Of a stretch of DNA of 64,000 nt, positions 56,820 through 64,000 are shown piece by piece (the first letter of the stretch is position 1; every line of letters starts with the position of its first letter). Under the pieces are notes generated by a model. The model saw only the letters and a list, made by a program, of their open reading frames with translations. It was not told the DNA's origin and did no database searches. This DNA comes from Siphonodentalium dalli (lineage: Eukaryota; Mollusca; Scaphopoda; Gadilida; Siphonodentaliidae). The stretch lies in the NCBI GenBank assembly GCA_032622095.1, contig CP136061.1, positions 193,880,369 to 193,944,368 on the forward strand. The letters run 5' to 3'. Made by a program: the position numbers and the translations under genes.

Positions 56820-58215
56820 TAAGAAATAAGGGATCTTTGGGGTTCTGTGAAGAACTCAAGGGTTCTCTGTCAGAAACCCATATGTTCCTCGGTGTCAGAA
56901 AAGGTTCTCTGTAATCGATAGGGTTCGTCGGTGTGTAACTAGGGTTCTCTTGGATGCTGAAGGGTTCATGACCAAACAATAATGCAGTTGTTACATGTGC
57001 CACGGAGCCGAATTGAGTGATTAACATGAATAAAATATCAACCAGAGAGAAAGGAGGAGTATGTGTTTGTTCGCAGGGTTGGGGAATAGTAATGTATAAT
57101 AGTAATGCATTACAATGCATTACATTTTCTCAAGTAATGCAAAGTAGTGTGTACTGCACACTTTTCTGCATTATATAATGCAGACTTTTACGCGTAGTCT
57201 AAAGCAAATAGTGTAGGCCTACTACTAACCAAAAATGGTGAGTAATCTACTATATATTTTGAGACTTCCGTGTGTGTGTGTCCTTTATAGACTCGAAAAC
57301 AGCTCGACCGATTGAGCCAAAACTTGCTATCTAAGGGTAAAACCCACAGGCACTGCACTCGGACCATTAAAGTTTAAGGAATGTCGCGATATACGCAAGA
57401 GCGAAAACATACTATATTATCATCGTACGCTATTCCATCTGGAGTTCTTATAAAGGTTCTCTAAAGAACCATGTTGGGGTAGATTATGGTTCCCTTAAGA
57501 ACCCTGTTCTGATATATGAAAGGTTCTCTGAAGAACCCTCGTGTGATAATCGTAAAATACACACAAATATATGTTAAAGTGCAGACTAATTCAACACCTT
57601 CGTGTATTCAAGAATATGAATCACACCAAAATTAAGCGAATTGTATATGGAATGTGTAGGTATAAGCTGCCTTGTATATATCATTCCCCAAATGCTTCAA
57701 TATTATGACAATCTATTAGTTATTATACAACACCTCAAAGTGTACTGAACGTCGCGATATACGCAAGAGTGCAAATATGTTATATTATCACTCGATCACT
57801 CGATCTTTTCGACCATCCCCGGCGCTTCGCGCCCATCTACTCACTTTATTATATTATCATCGTACGCTATTCCATTTTACAGGTTCTCTGAAGTTCTCTG
57901 TTGGGGTAGATTATGGTTCCCTTAAGAACCCTGTTCTGATATATGAAAGGTTCTCTGAAGAACCCTCGTGTGATCCTTATGATTGTGTCCTCCGAAGTAC
58001 CATCTGGGGTTCTTATAAAGGTTCCCTGAAGAACCATGTTCATATTATGGTTCCCTTAAGAACCATCTTGGGGTTCTTCTGTTGAACCTTATGATATGGT
58101 TCTTCAGTAGAACCGAATGATGGGGTCCTTTGAAGCACCAAATAAGGTGCTCCTATTGTGACAAGGTGAAGAACCTTTTGGGGTTCTCTGAAGGACTTCT
58201 TGTTCTAAGAGTGAA
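56820..58215. repeat. GGTTCTCTGAAGAACC repeat field
   Basis: The self-complementary word GGTTCTCTGAAGAACC and variants (TTAAGAACC, GGTTCCCTTAAGAACC, GGGGTTCTT) occur more than 20 times in 57440-58210 and more sparsely from 56830. Blocks such as TGTTCTGATATATGAAAGGT are duplicated about 430 bp apart (57507, 57933), with 'GAA(T)GTCGCGATATACGCAAGA' at 57377 and 57747. Confidence 0.8.
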
Positions 58216-58434
58216 CAGGGTACAAAAGTTCTGATATTTTGCTGCGTACCAAAATTAGACATATCTAATCATTTATGGTGTACGGTGAAATCGCGCGGTA
58301 CCCGATTAAAATTATTTTTAAATCAAAACTTAAAAATGCTGGACTTCACTGATATCTCACAATAATTTGAAACCATCTAACTCATTATATTAACTCTTAT
58401 GTATTAAATGTAGAGAGGCTACTTTTCTGTCGCC

Positions 58435-58960
58435 CTGGTTGTCAGCTGTCAAAGGTATTGTGGACTATTGTGGTATGTCAGATGTATCGAATGATCAGAA
58501 CCAAAATTTGAATAGAGACGGAATACATGTACAAGTTGCACAAATATTGAGGGACCAGTTTATTCAAGGGTGGTATATTGATATCAGTTTATCATGTAAA
58601 GTCCAATTTTATTCCATCATAAAAGATTAATTAATTTTCGAAAATTACCTGTACGCAGAAAGTCATAAAGATATCTATACGCTCGCATTATTTAGAACAC
58701 GAAACCATATAATGTACCCATTGAATCCGGTAGTTGGAATAATATCCATAAAGATCAACGTTTATTCTCAGGATGCAACAAAAATGAGATTGGAGATGAA
58801 CTACACTATTTAAATCAATCGATGGGATTTGAACATTGCACATTCTAAGTTTTCTCACGATTTGCAGCGAGAGCATATCATAAAAAGAACACATATAAGG
58901 GTTTTGGTTGAATATCCGGATTATCCCAATCGTAACTACAAGGAAATACAGAATTTCCTC
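58435..58960 (+). pseudogene. LINE ORF2 C-terminal fragment
   Basis: VKGIVDYCGMSDV, then ILRDQFIQGWYIDIS and CQFYSIIKD-like residues match the LINE 'L.DqFiQ.W..dI..S.K...Y.iiK' block. After a stop, short frames give FRTRNH, EMNY and similar relics of the terminal 'FR.gNh.lp...GR' and CCHC-type zinc finger. Heavily decayed. Confidence 0.7.
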
Positions 58961-59931
58961 TCGCGACTTTTAGTTCTATATCCATGAAACAGTTCCCATC
59001 CGTATCTAAAGTCAAAAGTGAGACAGGAAACATGCTGTATTATAGTCCATACCATATGCTACCAATTCTCATTCCAGACACGTCGCACGTTTTTGTATGA
59101 GCCAAATGACACATGGTTCACTTACGAATAATACCATTCGACAAAATTAATAATTCCATCACATATAATGTGGAATGTTATAATCTCTGCATTGTTTGAA
59201 TGCAACGTTGGCGTTCCTAATTATATATATCTGCAGAATATAGTTAATGATAAGTTAAAGCGTAAAGGTGTGTATCATGTCCGATCGGTTCGGATTGTAT
59301 GTCTGGGTGGATACGTTGGCGCAAGAGATATAGAGGGGTGCATGAATTCCAGTAGAACCTTCCTCGAAATAGCAGTAAAATAGTATGTCTATATATAAAT
59401 AAGTGACTAGCTACCAGTAGATTGTAGACCATACCAAGGTTATTTAGATTATAGTCTGTACCGCGCATTCAATATTATCAACACGTTATAATTTAGTAGT
59501 CCTAATAGGGGCAAGCAAAATTTTATGTTCAAAGATGTTGTTTCCCTTTTCTTGGCTGTCGTCCTATGAAGCATAATCTTCTGTTTCAGGTGGTTGTGAA
59601 GTTCTCGTTCCTGCATGGGCAGTTATCAGAATACAAGATGACGTCCAACATGGCCGCAATCTCTCGTCACACATGTTCAAAATAAGAATATCCTAAACAA
59701 ACCGGACACAGATAGGACACTACATTGGAGATAGTGCTGAAAAACTGTTTTTTCAAATATTGAAAGTCACAGTCCGATTTTGAGTATCAGGATGGCTGCC
59801 AAGCTGTCATAATTGTACGTACCATAACCACTTATGCAACATGGTACAAGTTTTTTCTTTCTCCATTTGCGCGCTAACATTGAAGTGCGTTCACCGATAA
59901 TTCACATTTTATGAGAGGAAATCAAAGACGA

Positions 59932-60151
59932 TCATGTTGGCGCTTTCCTAAGTTTAATGTGGGACATCCGAATCGGCCCATTAGTTGTAGGGTCACGAAA
60001 ATTCGCTTCTATTCCACTTGTTTTGTAGAAGTCGATAAGCTCGAGTATAGAAGTTGTGAAAGTCCTGTTATGTGCACTATTAAGAAAGTAAACCATATTG
60101 CCGTCATCAACACCTCTCAGGACCTTGAAATTTAGTATTGTCTTCAAGTGT
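59932..60151 (-). CDS. SH2 gene last exon
   Basis: Acceptor TTTTCATTTCAG. It adds 72 residues after completing an Arg codon: HLKTILNFKVLRGVDDGN, YFLNSAHNRTF, SILELIDFYKTSG and a basic end. The stop is TGA at 59934-59932. The pattern 'F...l.eLI.fY' is typical for SH2 C-terminal halves. Confidence 0.75.
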
Positions 60152-62150
60152 CTGAAATGAAAAATCAAACAGTGGAGTTATATAGTGACACTCTTGAGGT
60201 GCAAGTTTTGTTCCAGTAACTCGGCTGATATAAGTTGTGACGCCAGCGTCTCTATCCCCAACGTAACAGTTATTCCGGGGACGCAGTCACAGGGATAGTC
60301 CGAAATAAAGAGAATCTCAAAATTGACGCACTTGAAGTAATGACAAGTGTTTTGTGCCATAACAAACTGATGTTTGCTCCATAATTTCAATGGAAATCGT
60401 AAACATCTACTTGGCCATAACGTGCATAATTATACACAAAGTTACAACTCGTCAATATATTTTATTTAAGATGTAAATTTAGTGATTTATTTTACATTCT
60501 ACATGCTATCCATTCAATCTTAAGTTTACACCTATCCACTGACATCGGAATGGATAGTAAGCTATCACATCAATAACGAGTTTATTACTTGGTTTGTGGG
60601 ATATCGGTCGAGATATATCAGCGGATTCAGCCCTCGTTAACTTGTCAACCTAACCAAGTAATAACCACTAAGTATATAATATATACACCGCAAATCTATA
60701 AAAGATAAGGGTTGGTAAATCAGGGAATTGTGAACTACGAGAGACATGTTGCTTACACATACCGTACGCTGATCTTTAGGTTGCCAGTTGAGCTGTCATT
60801 CCATATGACATACGTGCCATCTTCTTGTGTCGTCATTAGATACTCAATCTGCAAAATCATTAAGCAATGTTATTTTTTTTTTAGTTTACATACCACGTAA
60901 CAGTAAGGAAGGTAAGTTGACTAAACTACAACATCCATGACAACCGTGTCTAGGAATGCATGTTCCTCTTCGGATAGAAATTTCGGTGGAACAGAATGTA
61001 ACTCAGTTGTGCTATAAAATTATTTTTCTCATGAAAACAGTGCACCATTGCCTATATTTACAAACATGCACGAAACATAAAATGATTCCTTCTCTCTTAA
61101 AGGGATACTGTACCCAAATTTGTTGATTTTTAGTCTCTGAGTTTTAAAACAAGGTAACCAGATTTCCATTATTTGAAAGTCTGATGAGTACGAAGCAGTG
61201 TTACGTGTGGCAGATTATCTGGAATGCGAAAATACAATTGGCGTTGTCGAGTAATTTTTGGACAGTTTTCAAGCAAATGTATCAAATAAATGTTATATTA
61301 TATGCATACTAGCCCCATATACTCATTACGTCATTGTATAGTCACTAGTCAGTGAGTGGCTTGAGTTTACGCCCCGTATCAACATAATTTTTTACACGAT
61401 CATGTGTGCCACGCTTTGCACAATCCACTATCCGTGAATTATTTTGATTAAGTCTTGTACGCGGAAATTCGTAATTTAATTTATGACTCCAGCCATAAAT
61501 TAAAATGATATCAAATTATTAACTTTGATTTTAAGATAACCTATTAACCTGAACGTTTACAGAATACATCTTCGACTCAAATTACTTATTTTTCTATATA
61601 ATATCGATATTAGGTCGTTGCTATCACCGGGAATTTATTGAAAATGGCGTACAGTACCCCTTTAACAACATTGATGTGCAACCTTATGCAACGTTCACAC
61701 TTGGTAAATCCCACCGAAATTGTCTTCGGGTCTTTGGGGCTAGAATATGAACAACAAACTATTTATGGGACATATATGTTAGCAACCGTTGCCTGACAAT
61801 GTTCCTGACAAATTTGACAGGTGCGTGAACGTACCCTTATGCTTAACTTTATATATACTAACTTCATCGGGATTTTTTGACTCTCGGTATGCGGGATGAT
61901 GATACAGCTCCCGTTTCGATTCATCGAGTGCAACGTCTCGAATATTAAATTTGTTGCGAGATAGTGACCGCCTGGACTTGTCATCCCTACTGAATTCAGT
62001 CGAAAGCTTGTGAGTAGGATCAGAAGTATATCTTGTTCTAGGATCCACAACATGACTTGTGCTATGTATAGGGTCTCTCGGTAGAACTGGTGGTGGGACA
62101 CTTTCTTCCCTCCTGTACACCTCCTTGACATTAGTCTCATCGTCTCTAAC
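59932..62150 (-). CDS. SH2-domain adaptor-like protein, partial gene model
   Basis: The 3' exons 60848-60763 and 60151-59932 join in phase (CG+A, Arg) with good GT-AG borders and give 101 residues ending in TGA. They form most of an SH2 domain: DGTYVIWNDSSTGNLKISVR (strands B-C), then a long insert, then TFTTSILELIDFYKTSG (helix B region) and a C-terminal strand. The Arg of the FLVR motif is Trp (TGG). An upstream exon candidate (62150-61835) is Pro/Arg/Ser-rich with PPPVLPR. The domain at the extreme C terminus after a basic/Pro-rich linker recalls SLP-76/BLNK-type adaptors (inference). The exon with helix A of the SH2 domain was not found; a family D element lies in that intron. Confidence 0.7.
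60763..60848 (-). CDS. SH2 gene exon with mutated FLVR motif
   Basis: Acceptor ATTTTGCAG, donor GTACG|GTATGT. It encodes 28 residues plus two bases: IEYLMTTQEDGTYVIWNDSS then TGNLKISV. Alignment by eye to 'A..lL....DGtFLVRdSs..g.ytlsvr' places Trp at the invariant Arg position. Confidence 0.75.
61097..61665. mobile_element. TTAA-flanked MITE, family D copy 2
   Basis: TTAAAGGGATACTGTACCCA at the left; GGCGTACAGTACCCCTTTAA at the right. It contains a block TTGAGTTTACGCCCCGTATC, CACGCTTTGCACAATCC, whose inverse occurs at 31755-31870. It lies in an intron of the SH2 gene. Confidence 0.82.
61835..62150 (-). CDS. Candidate Pro/Arg/Ser-rich exon of the SH2 gene
   Basis: Acceptor ATATTTCAG before GTTAGAGACGATGAG; a possible donor AAGG|GTACGT at 61834. 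It encodes about 105 mostly charged, disordered residues, including REESVPPPVLPRDP (a PxxxPR motif of the CIN85/CD2AP SH3-binding type) and SRDDKSRRSLSRNKFN. Without the donor the frame ends at TAA near 61779. Its end phase (1) does not join directly to the SH2 exon, so at least one exon between is missing from this model. Confidence 0.45.
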
Positions 62151-63064
62151 CTGAAATATTACATGTGCTAGCTTACTATACTTGTAGATAACATATACTA
62201 TGATGTCCTTCGTTTACAACCGATCAATGCATCAGCCAAATTCAGGTACACGTGTGCGAGTCGTGTGTTGTTATTCCAAAATGAAGGTCACATTAGTCAG
62301 GTGAAGTTTGCTAATGTACGTGCATACACCTAGCTCGTCGTTTTTATTGAGAATTTTTTACATCAATGATAAAAAAATAGCCCCTTTAGCTAAACATTAA
62401 TATGCGTGCATTGCATGCATGCATGTGATTCATATATTTCCAACAACAGGACCATGATACTTTTACCGCAATTAATTCATAAGTCTAAAGATATCGAAAC
62501 TCATCTTATTTTAATAATTGAACCCGCGGCCTGTTATAGCTTCGAGCGGGAATCTGTCAGGATAACAAGCAGCCTTGTATCGATAACAAAGGCATCCCAT
62601 ATACCCACAGCTAATAGCGCTAACAATAACCAAACAGAACAATACCTCTAACTGAACGTGCCCGTTATTTCGTTAAAAGTCACTTTTACGAAGAAGCGGC
62701 CATGTCTAGAGATGGACATCAAAAGAGACAAATTCCTGGGGAAAATATTAAATGTAAATACGACGTCACATGCATGCACACACTGGTCATCCTATATATA
62801 ATCCCCGCTGCGGGTAGTAAACCGGCCCGGTGCGGGCGTCAGTAAACCGCACACGGGCTATAACAGTTACAGTTTTTCATACCAGGACTAGTCTAATCAG
62901 TTAAAAGTGTTCAATTTAGAAGTTTTAAAAACCAATGGAGGACATATATAATAGGCAATGCCTATTTATGCTGTGACCGGAGTTCAGAGAAATTTCATAT
63001 ATCAGTTCTCGAGAAAAACACAATCTTAGTCGAGCGCATTCGGAATTTCGGGTAAATTTAAGTT

Positions 63065-63225
63065 TCATGCAGCAAAACTTTCACTGCAAACACTTCTCGA
63101 TAATTTTTTTTCAAACGTGGAACAATCTAAATGGGACAATCTATCCGTGACGTATTTTGATACTAAAAAATCCAGATCCCTTTCCAGTAACTCGAATAAA
63201 GACATCTTTCCAAACATACCGTACA
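63065..63225 (-). CDS. Uncertain frame, possible upstream exon
   Basis: From an internal Met (about 63220) the frame encodes MSLFELLERDLDFLVSKYVT, then a segment with DCSTFEKKLSR, ending at a stop near 63065. It is amphipathic and helix-like, with no recognised domain. It lies upstream of the SH2 exons on the same strand, so an N-terminal exon is possible; no convincing donor was seen. Confidence 0.2.
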
Positions 63226-63554
63226 ATGGCGTACATCGATTAAGCAAAACGTATAATGCGGGTAGTCCTGAGTAAACTGCGGTGCAGGCAAAATCGTGCC
63301 CGCTTCGGGGTTTACTCCGACACCGTGGACTAACACATGCAAATGTCAATAATTTCCTACTTAAATGCAGCAAATTCCAATGTGAATGTAGATTTAGTTT
63401 CCTAAACTATCTATAACAATGTAACGTTGACAACGATGTCCAAATTTATCACCTCGCACTCAACTTGGAGAAGAATAGATGCCTCGTTCGTTCCACTTCT
63501 AAAAATAGAATCTTTGGGGTATAAAATTGGTTGTACTAAAATATTCCCAAAATA

Positions 63555-63760
63555 ACAAAACCCAAAAAAAAATTTCAAAACTTCAAAAATTTATTTTTTC
63601 CAAAAATTATTTTTTCCAAAAATTATTTTTTCCAAAAAATTAAAAAATTTCCAAACTTCCAAATTATCAAAACCCCAAAATTTCCAAACTTCCAAATTAT
63701 CAAAACCCCCAAAATTATTTCTCTAAAAAAAAAGTTTAAATAAAAAATCTATAACGAGTT
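63555..63760. repeat. Low-complexity CCAAAAATTATTTTTT array
   Basis: Repeats of TTTCCAAAAATTATTTT and 'TTCCAAACTTCCAAATTATCAAAACCCC' (two copies, about 63649 and 63685). Between 62160 and 63060, and from 63760 to the end, I see nothing I can support. Confidence 0.75.
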
Positions 63761-64000
63761 TTCGGTTTCTGATAATCTCGATATTAAAATGTCGAATGTT
63801 AAATTATTTGCGCGTAATATCTTTCGTAATATTTTTTGTTCAAATATTTTTCATGAATTTATTAATCGATGTTTAGAAATAGCTTTATTGGACATTGTGA
63901 CCATCGATATGAAGCATACATTCCAGTGTTTTATCGGACGCAGTTCATATAATTGTCATACCTGAAAATAGACACTATTACTTTTACATAAATAATAAAG

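Noticed and set aside
60178-60390. 70-codon frame in the SH2 intron
   Set aside because: It lies between two exons that join perfectly in phase; no splice sites in a fitting phase were seen, so it is probably chance.
4-64000. CRISPR arrays, bacterial operons, ribosome-binding sites
   Set aside because: Introns, MITEs, LINEs and gypsy elements show animal DNA; the tandem repeats have no spacer/repeat pattern of CRISPR type.
1-64000. tRNA and rRNA genes
   Set aside because: No cloverleaf with a GGTTCRANNCC-type T arm and matching D arm could be found by eye; a covariance-model scan would be needed to exclude them.

Overview
The window looks like nuclear DNA of a lophotrochozoan, most likely a bivalve mollusc. 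It is AT-rich with few genes, spliceosomal introns, dense short inverted-repeat transposons, and decayed Ty3/gypsy and LINE copies. The only long uninterrupted coding exon belongs to the GRDP (DUF1399) family, which I know to be common in bivalves. The tract of ACGGACGGACGA followed by CTCAGGTGAGCTAAAA near 2.55 kb is also typical of bivalve repeats. The species cannot be named from sequence alone.

Two host genes can be supported, both on the minus strand. The first is a complete GRDP-like gene (30449 to 5479). Four coding exons join in phase with GT-AG borders to give an 819-residue protein with two W-H-x-H motifs and a Gly/Cys-rich tail. Its third intron is 17.6 kb. A probable non-coding first exon ends at 33439, beside a GC-rich CACGTG-containing promoter candidate. 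The second gene (about 62150 to 59932) is partial: two exons join in phase into the C-terminal SH2 domain of an adaptor-like protein whose FLVR arginine is replaced by tryptophan, and a Pro/Arg/Ser-rich exon lies upstream. A short secreted-peptide-like frame at 13.2 kb (+) and a few other small frames are uncertain.

Layout: 1-2.6 kb dispersed repeats; 2.8-3.3 kb a TTAA element; 5.5-30.4 kb the GRDP gene, whose introns hold a dead Ty3/gypsy pol (7.1-9.6 kb), a 368-bp tandem duplication, a LINE piece, at least fifteen inverted-repeat elements or fragments and several strong hairpins; 30.5-33.6 kb probable 5' intron and promoter; 34.0-37.2 kb a composite transposon with perfect terminal repeats and a 6-bp target duplication, holding nested insertions; 37.2-42.9 kb LINE tail, palindromes and minisatellites; 42.9-49.3 kb a long inverted repeat enclosing a broken gag-protease unit; 50.4-58.9 kb repeats, a 155-bp tandem array and a LINE split by about 2.6 kb of tandem repeats; 59.9-63.4 kb the SH2 gene region.

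The strongest novel signals are: (1) at least four unrelated repeat families that all begin TTAAAG and sit on TTAA; for one of them the opposite arm of the long inverted repeat preserves the empty site; (2) a palindrome-of-palindromes element with exact 8-bp duplications; (3) GRDP exon 3 squeezed between two different elements, each under 50 bp from a splice site; (4) a near-perfect 56-bp-arm hairpin; (5) the SH2 domain with Trp in place of the phosphotyrosine-binding Arg. All calls come from reading; no alignments, folding or searches were run.
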